DNA from: Chitinophagales bacterium
GTDB lineage: Bacteria; Bacteroidota; Bacteroidia; Chitinophagales; Chitinophagaceae
DNA: 64,000 bases
NCBI GenBank assembly: GCA_015655015.1
Contig: JAATFV010000211.1
Coordinates: 1 to 64,000, forward strand
Direction: 5' to 3'
The notes under the pieces were generated by a model. That model was not told the DNA's origin, ran no database searches, and saw nothing but the letters and a program-made list of their open reading frames with translations. Every line of letters begins with the position of its first letter. Positions within the stretch are counted from its first letter, which is position 1. A program made the translations under genes and the position numbers. This document shows, one piece after another, positions 25,386 to 34,110 of this stretch.

Positions 25386-26600
25386 TCAAAACAACCGCAG
25401 CTGCCGGCCTTTTGACTCCCCGGCAGGCGGCACAGCTTTTCCAAATACGGTACGGCCCCCATATTTCCAGGAATCCCTGTTCTCTTTTTCGATCCATGCG
25501 CCAACATCTCCGGAAGGAATGAAATCTTTTTCCGCCCGCCCGGCCAGTGCATGTAATTTCCTGAGGGCGTCCTGCTTATCGCTTTGCCCCATTTTTGCTT
25601 TCTGCACAGCCGTCTGCATGATATCAATGGTCTCATCATATACCTGTATGGGGACCGGGAAAGGATGACCATCCTTACCCCCATGAGCAAATGCAAAACG
25701 GGCGGGATCTCTGAACCGGGAAGGTGCGCCATGGATCACTTCGCTTACCAGGGCCAGGGACTGAAGCGTCCGGGGACCCACCCCCTCCAGCAGGAGCAGC
25801 TCTTCAAAATCCGCCGGCTGCCGCTCATGCGCCAGCCATAGAACAGCCCCCAGCCTTTTCAGGTCCACATCTTCCGTACGTACATCATGATGAGAAGGCA
25901 GCACAAGCTGCTGAATATCGTGCATCATGTATTCCGGTTTCTCACGGGTGATGGAAAGGACCCCGTCCCGGGCCGGGCAGGCTGCATGATCTGCCAGGTT
26001 GAGGATCACGCCCTGGTTGATCCCGCAGATAGCCGTATGGGGCTCATCCACGAAAGAACGGAGGCCGGCGGAATGCCAGTGATAACGCCGGGCCGTAGAA
26101 TTCCCGGGACTCATTCCCTGCTGTATCACCGTCCATTGCCCCTCATCGCTTATCACAAAATTGTGCATGTATAGCTGAAACCCGTCCTGAACAGCCGTAT
26201 TATCCACCTTAGCGCTAAGCTTGCTGCAACGCACCAGCTGCCCGCCGTCCAATCCGGTACGCTCACATACGCTTCGGATCTCATCCGGCGCCTGCCGGGA
26301 GAATTTTCCCTTCCCGCCACAGATGTAGATGCCTAATTCCCTGGAATGGGGATTAATGGCCCTTTTTAAAGCCCCCATAACAGAAGTAGTGATGCCGGAG
26401 GAATGCCAGTCCATCCCCATCACCGCCCCCAGGCTTTGAAACCAGAAAGGGTCACTTAATCGGCGAAGCACCTCTGCCTTGCCATATTCGCTGATCAACA
26501 CCTCGGTGATAGCCAGGCCCAGCCTCGCCATACGTTCCGAGAGCCATCGGGGAACATAGCCGTAATGCAAGGGAAGATCTGCCGAACCGGAACGCTTCAT
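25386..26600 (-). CDS. DUF763 domain protein
   Basis: Starting at ATG 26600 gives 404 residues beginning MKRSGSADLPLHYGYVPRWL, the typical DUF763 N-terminus. An upstream in-frame Met would add 15 residues but would cross the promoter box at 26615. The family is conserved in archaea and bacteria with no settled function. A helix-hairpin-helix-like segment (LLLLEGVGPRTLQSLALVSEV) suggests DNA binding, and basic, His-rich stretches (SARRYHWHS-like) follow the core. It lies between two glycosylase or stress genes, but no operon is evident, and the DJ-1-type gene upstream is separated by 51 bp. A nuclease-related role is sometimes proposed from the motif alone. Confidence 0.85.
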   Translation of the reverse strand: MKRSGSADLPLHYGYVPRWLSERMARLGLAITEVLISEYGKAEVLRRLSDPFWFQSLGAVMGMDWHSSGITTSVMGALKRAINPHSRELGIYICGGKGKFSRQAPDEIRSVCERTGLDGGQLVRCSKLSAKVDNTAVQDGFQLYMHNFVISDEGQWTVIQQGMSPGNSTARRYHWHSAGLRSFVDEPHTAICGINQGVILNLADHAACPARDGVLSITREKPEYMMHDIQQLVLPSHHDVRTEDVDLKRLGAVLWLAHERQPADFEELLLLEGVGPRTLQSLALVSEVIHGAPSRFRDPARFAFAHGGKDGHPFPVPIQVYDETIDIMQTAVQKAKMGQSDKQDALRKLHALAGRAEKDFIPSGDVGAWIEKENRDSWKYGGRTVFGKAVPPAGESKGRQLRLF

Positions 26601-26614
26601 AGTCATTATACTAA

Positions 26615-26622
26615 CAAAGTTA
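26615..26622 (-). promoter_or_regulatory. -7 element TAACTTTG for the DUF763 gene
   Basis: Minus-strand TAACTTTG matches TAnnTTTG, 14 bp before the chosen ATG. It lies inside a small inverted repeat ctaac-aaa-gttag. Confidence 0.45.
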
Positions 26623-26651
26623 GCAAATTGAGGCCGGATAAACAACGCCGC

Positions 26652-27227
26652 TTATAAATTATGCTGTGTATAGGCTACCGGGGCATGTTCCCCCTCCGCT
26701 ATCTCTTCGATCATTTTTTTATTAAAAGCGTCCAGATCTTTTGGAGTGCGACTGGTAACCAGTCCATTATCTGTAACGACTTCTTTATCTACCCATAACA
26801 CCCCTGCATTCACCAGGTCTGTTTGTAAGGAAGGATAAGAAGTCATCGTACGGCCTTCTATCAGTCCCGTCTCGATCAATAGCTGGGGCCCGTGGCAAAT
26901 AGCGGCCACCGGCTTGCCGGATTCCAGGAATTGTTGCGCAAATTCCACAGCTTTTTTGTTGAGCCGTAACTGATCCGGATTCATTACCCCCCCCGGCAGG
27001 ACCAGGGCATCATAATCTTCCGCCCGAGCGCTGTCCAACGGGACATCCACCGGCAGCTCGATCGACCAGTGATCGTGATCCCAAGCCTTCACTTTCCCTT
27101 CCTGCGGGGATAGGATCTGCACTTCGGCGCCTGCTTCCTCCAGCGCTTTTTTAGGACTTGTCAGTTCTACTTCTTCAAAACCATTCTCTGTGAGAATAGC
27201 TATCTTTTTACCTGTTAACGTTGCCAT
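26652..27227 (-). CDS. DJ-1/PfpI family protein (YhbO-like)
   Basis: The 191-residue protein belongs to the class I glutamine-amidotransferase-like DJ-1/PfpI group. Nucleophile Cys is in the elbow AAICHGPQLLIE, with the conserved acidic residue in ENGFEEVEL. LVLPGGVMNPDQLR and YPSLQTDLVNAGVLWVDKEVV are characteristic of the PfpI/YhbO branch, reported as stress-response chaperone, glyoxalase or deglycase proteins. The exact biochemical role in this branch is disputed. It ends 51 bp ahead of the DUF763 start on the same strand, but that gene has its own promoter box. Confidence 0.9.
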   Translation of the reverse strand: MATLTGKKIAILTENGFEEVELTSPKKALEEAGAEVQILSPQEGKVKAWDHDHWSIELPVDVPLDSARAEDYDALVLPGGVMNPDQLRLNKKAVEFAQQFLESGKPVAAICHGPQLLIETGLIEGRTMTSYPSLQTDLVNAGVLWVDKEVVTDNGLVTSRTPKDLDAFNKKMIEEIAEGEHAPVAYTQHNL

Positions 27228-27388
27228 AAAGATTTTTTTTAGATGATAGAATTGTCCCTGAAGGCGCTCCTGGAAAAACGCAGGCTATCGCCGATCTTTC
27301 GCTATCCCTTCAAAAAGAATACCATGCCTCACCCCGGCGTCACTCCTGTATCCCCTAAAATGAGCTATATTTACACGAATGGGTGAAC

Positions 27389-27408
27389 GCGGGCATGTTC
27401 TGGCCCGC
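27389..27408. other. GC hairpin in the gap before the efflux operon
   Basis: The arms gcgggc (27389-27394) and gcccgc (27403-27408) form a short stem in the 240-bp gap between the DJ-1 gene and tolC. A cctttg word follows at once. The rest of the gap shows no gene. It could be a leader stem or regulator site. Confidence 0.3.
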
Positions 27409-27467
27409 CCTTTGTACAACCCTGCCTATTAATAAATAATAATACCTAACAAAAACCCCCGGTCGGT

Positions 27468-28820
27468 ATGTTGAGATACCATACGGTTATCCTGGCCCTG
27501 ATAGCAATCTTTGTTCACACCAGACCGCTGAGCGCACAGGTAAAAACGCAGGACACTACGGCCCGGCCCCTGCCTGTCAAATGGAGCCTGCAGGATTGCC
27601 TGGACTATGCTATCCGAAATAATATTACGATCAATACCCTGCGGCTGAGCCAGCGATCGGCCGATCAGGACCTCCTGCTGGCAAGGGCAGGCGTCCAGCC
27701 CGACCTGAACGGCAGCGCATCGGAAAATGTCAGCTTGCAAAAAAGGATCAATGCCTCCGGTGGGTACGGCAACAGGAGTGTGATCGAGTCCGGCAGCTAC
27801 GGGCTTAGTTCCGCTGTCACCCTTTACCAGGGAGGTTATATCCGCAATAATATCCGGGAGAAACAATTATATCAGCAAACAGCCGGACTGGATATCCTCC
27901 AGGAGGAAAATGATATCACGCTCAACGTAACCCAGGCCTTTCTGAACATATTACTCGCCCGGGAAAATATCGTGTATTTGCAGGACCTCGTCAACACCTC
28001 CCGGTCGCAGGTGCAGCAGGCCCAACAGAAATACGATGCAGGGGTCATTGCCCTGAAAGACCTCGCAGAGCTGCAGGCGCAGAACGCCAACGACAAATAT
28101 TCGCTCGTCACCGCACAAAGTGTCCACCGGCAAAATATCATCAGCTTAAAAATATTACTGCAGCTGCCTTCAGAACAGCCTTTCGAAGCAATGGAGCCGG
28201 ACACGCTGATCGCCAAAAATCTGGAGGTCACCCTTTCCGAAACCCAGCAGCAGGCGCTGGCCATCCGGCCCGAGATAAAGATCAGCGACAGACAGGTGGA
28301 CATCGCCCGGACAGACCTGCAGCTCGCCCGATCAGGCTACCTGCCCGTTCTCCAGGGAACAGGCTCCATCGGCGCCAGTCATTCCGGCGGCGACCCCGGC
28401 ATTTTTCAGCAATTGGATAATGCCTTCTATCAGCAAATAGGACTCACCCTCTCTGTTCCCATCTTCAACCGGCGGACCGTAAAGACCAACGTGGAAAAGG
28501 CGAAGATCCAGATCGAACAGACCGAGCTGAACAGGAAGAATACCCGGAACAACCTGGCCCTCACCATAGAGCAGGCCTATGTCAACGTAGAGAACGCCCA
28601 GGGTCAATATGATGCGTCGGTAGAGCAATTGCAATACACCAAAGAGAGCTACCGCATCGCCAGCGAACAGCTGAAAGTAGGCGCCGTAACGACCGTCGAC
28701 TACCTCATTCAGAGAAATCTCTATACACAGGCTTATCAGCAATACATACAGGCTAAATACAACGCGGCGCTCAATATCCGGATCTATGATTTTTACAGGG
28801 GAGTGCCGATAAAATTGTAA
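27468..28820 (+). CDS. TolC-family outer membrane efflux protein
   Basis: The 450-residue outer membrane factor has an N-terminal signal (ILALIAIFVHTRPLSAQ). Two homologous halves follow, each starting with the WSLQDCLDYAIRNN type of helix and rich in Gln/Asn/Ala coiled coil (NLYQQTAGLDILQEENDITLNVTQAF; later LALTIEQAYVNVENAQGQYDAS). It would form the trimeric exit duct for the MacA/MacB-type pump encoded downstream. MacA starts 5 bp after its stop. Export substrates could be drugs, peptides or lipids, and sequence does not decide. Confidence 0.92.
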   Translation: MLRYHTVILALIAIFVHTRPLSAQVKTQDTTARPLPVKWSLQDCLDYAIRNNITINTLRLSQRSADQDLLLARAGVQPDLNGSASENVSLQKRINASGGYGNRSVIESGSYGLSSAVTLYQGGYIRNNIREKQLYQQTAGLDILQEENDITLNVTQAFLNILLARENIVYLQDLVNTSRSQVQQAQQKYDAGVIALKDLAELQAQNANDKYSLVTAQSVHRQNIISLKILLQLPSEQPFEAMEPDTLIAKNLEVTLSETQQQALAIRPEIKISDRQVDIARTDLQLARSGYLPVLQGTGSIGASHSGGDPGIFQQLDNAFYQQIGLTLSVPIFNRRTVKTNVEKAKIQIEQTELNRKNTRNNLALTIEQAYVNVENAQGQYDASVEQLQYTKESYRIASEQLKVGAVTTVDYLIQRNLYTQAYQQYIQAKYNAALNIRIYDFYRGVPIKL

Positions 28821-28825
28821 CGTAT

Positions 28826-30226
28826 ATGAAAAAACGAAGGGTCATTATTATTGTCTCCGTTCTCATCGCCGCCGCGCTGGTATGGTGGCTGTTCTTCCGT
28901 AAAAAGGAGCCGCCGGTGGTCTTACAGACCGAAAACCCGCAATATGGCTATATCTCCCAAAGCGTAACGGCCACAGGAAATATCCAGCCGGTAGATACCG
29001 TGACGGTAGGTTCCCAGGTATCCGGCATTATCAGCGCACTCTACACCGATTTCAATGCCATTGTGAAAAAAGGCAAGCTGCTGGCGCAATTGGACAAATC
29101 CCTGTTCATCGCCGCTGTCAATCAGAACAAGGCGATGGTGGCATCGGCGCAAAGCCAGCTCATCTACCAGCAAAGTAATTTCCAGCGGCAGGAGCTGTTA
29201 TATAAGACCGGCGCCATCTCCAGAGCGGACTATGATAACGCCACCTATTCCATCGCTGCGGCAAAGGCGGCTGTAGACAATGCAAAAGCCCAGCTGGCCG
29301 CTTCGGAGAAGAACCTGTCCTATACGGATATCTACTCGCCCATGGATGGCGTGGTGCTGACCCGGAACATCAGCGTCGGGCAGACAGTGGCCGCCAGCTT
29401 TAACACGCCCACTTTCTTCACCATTGCCAAGGATATTACCAAGATGCAGGTACAGGCTAATGTGGACGAGGCGGACATCGGCAATGTAGTGCACGGCCAA
29501 CGGGTCACCTTCACGGTAGACGCTTTTCTGGACGACGTGTTCCAGGGAGCTGTGGACGAAGTAAGGCTGAAGCCCGTCACCTCTGCCAACGTCGTCACCT
29601 ATACGACCATCATCAACGCACCCAATAACGATCAGAAACTCAAACCGGGTATGACGGCCAATGTCACTATTTATACCAAAGAAGTCGACAATGCCCTGCT
29701 GATCTCCGCCAAGGCCCTGAAATTCGAGCCCGACGCCTCGCTGGCGAAGAAATACACGATCGTGCCCGACAGTACACTCGGCGGGGGAGGACGGCGGAAA
29801 GCCAACGTGGAAAGGCCGGACAAAGGCCAGGGATCCGATACAGGCATGAGCAGCGGCGGAACCGGTACTCATAAAATACATTCCGCCAAAGACAGCATTA
29901 CCGGCAGCAGCCTTCTGAAAAGAGGAGATACTGCCCAGATCAAGGTGAAAGACAGCTCCCGTATGCAAGCCTCCGAGTCCGCCCATGTATGGGTCCTGGA
30001 GGACAGCACCCGGCTGGTGCAGAAAAGGATCCGGACAGGCATCAACAACGACACGCAGGTAGAAGTGCTGCGGGGCTTGACCCCCTCCGATGTGATTGTT
30101 ACCGGCGTCGAGCAGGTGGTCGCCACAAAGGGCAGCGCGGCTGCCAAAAGCCCTTTCATGCCGGCCAGACCCAACAGGAGAGGAACTGGTGGAGGGGGCA
30201 GCGGAGGAGGCCGCGGAATACGATGA
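28826..30226 (+). CDS. MacA-like periplasmic adaptor subunit
   Basis: The 466-residue membrane fusion protein has one N-terminal membrane anchor (VIIIVSVLIAAALVWWLFF). A lipoyl/barrel-sandwich half contains QSVTATGNIQPVDTVTVGSQVSG, a long alpha-hairpin spans about residues 80-150, and a beta-barrel domain contains ADIGNVVHGQRVTFTVDAF. About residues 310-380 are a low-complexity Gly/Ser/Lys insert, and the C-terminus ends in a GGGGSGGGRG tail. Both are unusual for MacA. It joins the TolC-type channel to the ATPase and permease. The stop overlaps the next start (ATGA). Confidence 0.9.
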   Translation: MKKRRVIIIVSVLIAAALVWWLFFRKKEPPVVLQTENPQYGYISQSVTATGNIQPVDTVTVGSQVSGIISALYTDFNAIVKKGKLLAQLDKSLFIAAVNQNKAMVASAQSQLIYQQSNFQRQELLYKTGAISRADYDNATYSIAAAKAAVDNAKAQLAASEKNLSYTDIYSPMDGVVLTRNISVGQTVAASFNTPTFFTIAKDITKMQVQANVDEADIGNVVHGQRVTFTVDAFLDDVFQGAVDEVRLKPVTSANVVTYTTIINAPNNDQKLKPGMTANVTIYTKEVDNALLISAKALKFEPDASLAKKYTIVPDSTLGGGGRRKANVERPDKGQGSDTGMSSGGTGTHKIHSAKDSITGSSLLKRGDTAQIKVKDSSRMQASESAHVWVLEDSTRLVQKRIRTGINNDTQVEVLRGLTPSDVIVTGVEQVVATKGSAAAKSPFMPARPNRRGTGGGGSGGGRGIR

Positions 30227-30969
30227 GCCAGGCAATCCTGTCCATACAAAACATCCGGCGGGAGTTCCGTATGGGGACCGAAACGGTGCGCGCGCTCAAA
30301 GGGATCTCCTTTGATGTCAATCCCGGGGAGTTCGTTACCATCATGGGGAGCAGCGGTTCCGGCAAGACCACCTTGCTGAATACCCTGGGATGCCTGGACA
30401 AACCTACCAGCGGGGTATACCTGCTGGATGGCGTAAATGTCGGATCCCTGTCCCGGGATGAGCTGGCCCGGCTGCGCAACCGGAAGATCGGGTTTGTATT
30501 CCAGTCCTATAATCTGCTGGCCCGGACCACCGCATTGGAGAACGTAGAGCTGCCCCTGTACTATAATTCCGCGGTCACAGCCACGCAGCGCCACGACCGC
30601 GCCCTCAAAGCCCTGGAATCGGTGAAGCTGGGCGACAGGCAGGACCACCTCCCCAATCAGCTGTCCGGCGGCCAGCAACAGCGGGTAGCCATCGCACGGG
30701 CCCTGGTCAACGAGCCGGTGATGATCCTGGCCGATGAGGCCACCGGCAACCTGGACACCCGGACCAGCTACGAGATCATGGCCCTGCTGCAGGAATTGAA
30801 CCAGCAAGGGAAGACCATTGTATTCGTCACGCACGAGCCGGACATCGCTGCTTTCAGCAGCCGCACGGTGATGCTGCGTGACGGAAAAGTTCAAAAAGAC
30901 TATAAAAATGAAAATATCCGTTCGGCCAAAGAAGCGCTGGCGGCATTGCCCGTTTCGAATGATTATTAA
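30223..30969 (+). CDS. MacB-type ABC transporter ATP-binding protein
   Basis: With the start at 30223 the protein has 248 residues. The frame stays open upstream but that part overlaps macA and is not protein-like. Walker A is [11 protein letters not shown], the Q-loop lies in FVFQSYNLL, the signature is LSGGQQQR, Walker B is [12 protein letters not shown], and the switch His is in VTHEPD. This is the LolD/MacB ATPase subfamily. It forms an operon with macA (4-bp overlap) and the permease (9-bp gap), giving separate ATPase and permease subunits, unlike the fused MacB of E. coli. Confidence 0.93.
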   Translation: MSQAILSIQNIRREFRMGTETVRALKGISFDVNPGEFVTIMGSSGSGKTTLLNTLGCLDKPTSGVYLLDGVNVGSLSRDELARLRNRKIGFVFQSYNLLARTTALENVELPLYYNSAVTATQRHDRALKALESVKLGDRQDHLPNQLSGGQQQRVAIARALVNEPVMILADEATGNLDTRTSYEIMALLQELNQQGKTIVFVTHEPDIAAFSSRTVMLRDGKVQKDYKNENIRSAKEALAALPVSNDY

Positions 30970-30978
30970 TACCGGAAT

Positions 30979-32208
30979 ATGCATCCTTTAAATCTCATAC
31001 GTGTTGCCTTAAAGGCCCTGCAAAGAAATAAGCTGCGGGCCTTCCTTACCATGCTGGGCATTATCATCGGCGTGGCATCCGTGATCACCATGGTCGCCAT
31101 CGGCCAGGGCAGCAAGCAGAGCATCCATGAACAGCTGTCCTCCATGGGATCGAATATGATCACGGTGCTTCCGGCAAGTAACAGCAATAGCATGCCCGGA
31201 GGGGTACGCCTTGGCGCCAGCAGCCTCCAGTCGCTCACCTATGCGGATGTACTGGCCCTGCAAAAAAGAAGCGAATTCCTCGGCGCCATCTCTCCGGTAT
31301 CTTCCAGCAACGGTCAGGCCATCAACGGAGCAAAGAACTGGCCTACCCAGCTGCAGGGCGTAGCGCCCGAATATTTCGATATCCGCAAGCTCACCCTGAA
31401 GGACGGCATTATTTTCTCCGACCAGGAAGTAAAAGAAGCAGCCAAAGTTTGCGTGCTGGGACAGACGGTGATCAACAACCTTTTCGAGCCGGGCATCAAT
31501 CCGATAGGAAAGATCATCCGTTATGGCAAGATACCGCTCACTGTTATCGGCATCCTCAATATAAAAGGGGTGAGCAGCTTTGGACAGGATCAGGACGATA
31601 TCATTCTTGCCCCCTATACCACCGTACAAAAAAGGATCCTGGCCACCATCTACTTCCAGAGCATCTATGCCTCCTCCACCAGCGAACAGACCTCGGACAC
31701 AGCTACCAAAGAGATCACGGATATCATGAGGGCCTCCCACCGGTTACGCGCCAATGAGGACGATGATTTCACTATCCGCACCATGCAGGAGCTGCTCAAT
31801 ACCCTCAACTCCACCAGTCAATTGCTGACCGTCCTGCTCACCGCTATTTCCGGCATCTCCCTGGTCATCGGGGGCATTGGCATTATGAATATCATGTACG
31901 TTTCCGTCACGGAAAGGACCAAGGAAATAGGGTTACGCATGTCCATCGGCGCCCGGGGCATCGACATCCTGCTGCAGTTCCTCATAGAGGCCATCGTCAT
32001 CAGCGTCACCGGCGGCCTTATCGGCATCGTGCTGGGGATCGTCGCGTCCCTCCTGGTGACCTCGCTGTTATCCTGGCCCACCCTTATTTCGGAATCCTCT
32101 ATCGTGATCTCCTTTTTCGTATGCGCCGTCACCGGGGTATTCTTTGGTTATTACCCGGCGCAGAAAGCTTCCCGGCTGGATCCGATCGAGGCGCTGCGAT
32201 ATGAATAG
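30979..32208 (+). CDS. MacB-like ABC transporter permease
   Basis: The 409-residue permease has the FtsX/MacB layout: a first membrane helix (NKLRAFLTMLGIIIGVASVITMVAI), then a large periplasmic MacB_PCD domain (about residues 50-260). Three C-terminal helices around LTVLLTAISGISLVIGGIGIMNIMYVSVTERTKEIG and FFVCAVTGVFFGYYPAQKASRLDPIEALRYE complete it. The TERTKEIGLR and PIEALRYE words are hallmarks of the family. With the ATPase, MacA and TolC partners it completes a mechanotransmission-type tripartite efflux system. Possible cargoes include antibiotics, peptides or lipoproteins. Confidence 0.93.
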   Translation: MHPLNLIRVALKALQRNKLRAFLTMLGIIIGVASVITMVAIGQGSKQSIHEQLSSMGSNMITVLPASNSNSMPGGVRLGASSLQSLTYADVLALQKRSEFLGAISPVSSSNGQAINGAKNWPTQLQGVAPEYFDIRKLTLKDGIIFSDQEVKEAAKVCVLGQTVINNLFEPGINPIGKIIRYGKIPLTVIGILNIKGVSSFGQDQDDIILAPYTTVQKRILATIYFQSIYASSTSEQTSDTATKEITDIMRASHRLRANEDDDFTIRTMQELLNTLNSTSQLLTVLLTAISGISLVIGGIGIMNIMYVSVTERTKEIGLRMSIGARGIDILLQFLIEAIVISVTGGLIGIVLGIVASLLVTSLLSWPTLISESSIVISFFVCAVTGVFFGYYPAQKASRLDPIEALRYE

Positions 32209-32241
32209 ACCGGCCAACCGGCATCCTTGGCCAAAAAGTCC

Positions 32242-32249
32242 TAATTTTG
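32242..32249 (+). promoter_or_regulatory. -7 element TAATTTTG directly upstream of korA
   Basis: TAATTTTG matches TAnnTTTG and ends 4 bp before the ATG, implying a leaderless or near-leaderless message. The next in-frame Met is at residue 23, inside the conserved domain, so the ATG at 32254 stands. Confidence 0.45.
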
Positions 32250-32253
32250 CCGG

Positions 32254-34110
32254 ATGAACAGAAAAGAAGAGCTCCTGCAGGACGTCGTTATAAAATTCGC
32301 CGGCGACTCCGGTGATGGCATGCAGCTAACCGGAAGTCAATTCACGAACAATACCGCCTTATTAGGGATCGACCTGGCCACTTTCCCCGATTTCCCCGCC
32401 GAGATCCGGGCCCCGCAGGGCACCCTTCCGGGGGTGAGCGGCTATCAGCTGCGCTTTTCCAGCGATAAGATATTTACCCCGGGGGACGAATGTGACGTAC
32501 TGGTGGCTATGAACGCGGCCGCGCTTAAGGCCAACCTCAAAGCCCTGAAAAAAGGGGGAAAGATCATTGCCAATATAGAAGGATTCGATACCAAAAACCT
32601 GCGCCTCGCCAACTATCCCGACGGAGTGAACCCCCTGGAGGATCATAGCCTCGACAATTATATCCTCATTAAGATCGACGTGACCAAAATGACCCGGGAG
32701 GCGCTGAAAGAGATCACCATGGGCACCAAAGAAAAGGACAGGGCCAAGAATATGTTCGTCCTGGGATTTCTCTACTGGATGTACAACCGGGATATGGACA
32801 ATACCATCCGGTTCCTGAAAGATAAATTCGGGAAAAAACCGGAGATCCTCGAGAGCAACGTAAAAGCCCTTCAGGCCGGCTATCATTACGGAGATACCAC
32901 AGAAACGTTTACCACGACCTACCGGGTAGCAAAGGCGAAGATGGCGCCCGGTGTTTATCGTTCCATTATGGGCAACCAGGCTGTGACCTTCGGACTGATC
33001 GCGGCTTCTCAAAAGAGCGGCCTGCCGTTATTCCTGGGTTCTTACCCTATTACCCCCGCTTCGGATATCCTTCACGAGCTGAGCCGTCATAAGGCTTTCG
33101 GTGTACGTACATTCCAGGCCGAGGACGAAATTGCCGGGATCACAGCCGCCATTGGCGCCGCCTATGGCGGCGCCCTGGGCGTCACCACCACTTCAGGGCC
33201 CGGCATGGCGTTGAAGGCAGAGGCGATGGGCCTCGCGGTAATGCTGGAGATCCCTTTGCTCATTTGTGATGTCCAGCGGGGCGGACCTTCGACCGGACTG
33301 CCGACCAAGACGGAACAGAGCGATCTGCTGCAGGCTTATTACGGCCGGAACGGAGAATGCCCGATGCCGGTGATCTCCGCCTCTACTCCAAGTGATTGTT
33401 TTGAAGCCGTTTATGAAGCCGTAAGGATCGCAGTGCAACATATGACGCCGGTGATCTTCCTCAGCGACGGGTATATCGCCAATGGCGCTGAGCCCTGGAA
33501 ATTTCCGAAAAGCGAAGACCTGCCTCCCATTGAAGTAAGTTTCAAGACAGAGCTGGGGCATGGCGAGTCAACCTTCCAGCCTTACTTGCGGGATGAAAAG
33601 CTCGTACGCCCCTGGGCCATTCCCGGCACTCCGGGACTGGAACATCGTATCGGCGGACTCGAAAAACAAAATATCACCGGGAATGTAAGTTATGACCCGG
33701 AGAATCACCAGCTGATGGTGAAGATCCGCGAGGAAAAAATAGCAAAGATCGCGGACTATATCCCCCTGCAGAAGCTGGACAGCGGTCCGGAGAAAGGCGA
33801 CCTGCTGGTACTGGGCTGGGGCAGCACCTATGGCTCCATCAAGAGCGCCGCAATCCAGTTGCAGGAGGAAGGATATGCCGTTTCTCATGCCCATCTCCGA
33901 CACCTGCGGCCTTTCCCGAAGAACCTGGGCGAGCTGCTTAAGAATTTCAAACAGGTCCTTATCCCCGAGATCAACAATGGCCAGCTGATCAAGATCATCC
34001 GCGACCAGTATTTCGTCGATGCCAAAGGATACCATAAGATCATGGGGATACCTATCACCAAGACGGAGCTGGTCATGAAATTACGGGAGATGCTGGGTTC
34101 GAATAATTAG
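32254..34110 (+). CDS. korA: 2-oxoacid:ferredoxin oxidoreductase alpha subunit (gamma-alpha fusion)
   Basis: The 618-residue subunit begins with a gamma domain (VVIKFAGDSGDGMQLTG, PDFPAEIRAPQGTLPGVSGY) and continues with the alpha pyrimidine-binding and transketolase C-terminal domains. Examples are LFLGSYPITPASDILHELS, TTSGPGMALKAEAMGLAVM and DVQRGGPSTGLPTKTEQSD. This is the KorA type, which with KorB (thiamine diphosphate and [4Fe-4S]) oxidises 2-oxoglutarate or another 2-oxoacid to acyl-CoA, reducing ferredoxin. No korB gene follows. Instead the next gene is on the opposite strand, with interlocking stops (34107-34110). The beta subunit must be elsewhere, or the enzyme is incomplete. Confidence 0.9.
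   Translation: MNRKEELLQDVVIKFAGDSGDGMQLTGSQFTNNTALLGIDLATFPDFPAEIRAPQGTLPGVSGYQLRFSSDKIFTPGDECDVLVAMNAAALKANLKALKKGGKIIANIEGFDTKNLRLANYPDGVNPLEDHSLDNYILIKIDVTKMTREALKEITMGTKEKDRAKNMFVLGFLYWMYNRDMDNTIRFLKDKFGKKPEILESNVKALQAGYHYGDTTETFTTTYRVAKAKMAPGVYRSIMGNQAVTFGLIAASQKSGLPLFLGSYPITPASDILHELSRHKAFGVRTFQAEDEIAGITAAIGAAYGGALGVTTTSGPGMALKAEAMGLAVMLEIPLLICDVQRGGPSTGLPTKTEQSDLLQAYYGRNGECPMPVISASTPSDCFEAVYEAVRIAVQHMTPVIFLSDGYIANGAEPWKFPKSEDLPPIEVSFKTELGHGESTFQPYLRDEKLVRPWAIPGTPGLEHRIGGLEKQNITGNVSYDPENHQLMVKIREEKIAKIADYIPLQKLDSGPEKGDLLVLGWGSTYGSIKSAAIQLQEEGYAVSHAHLRHLRPFPKNLGELLKNFKQVLIPEINNGQLIKIIRDQYFVDAKGYHKIMGIPITKTELVMKLREMLGSNN

Noticed and set aside
29198-30235. 345-codon minus-strand frame in the macA region
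   Set aside because: It is antisense to a clearly conserved adaptor gene; the long open frame comes from codon bias of the real gene.
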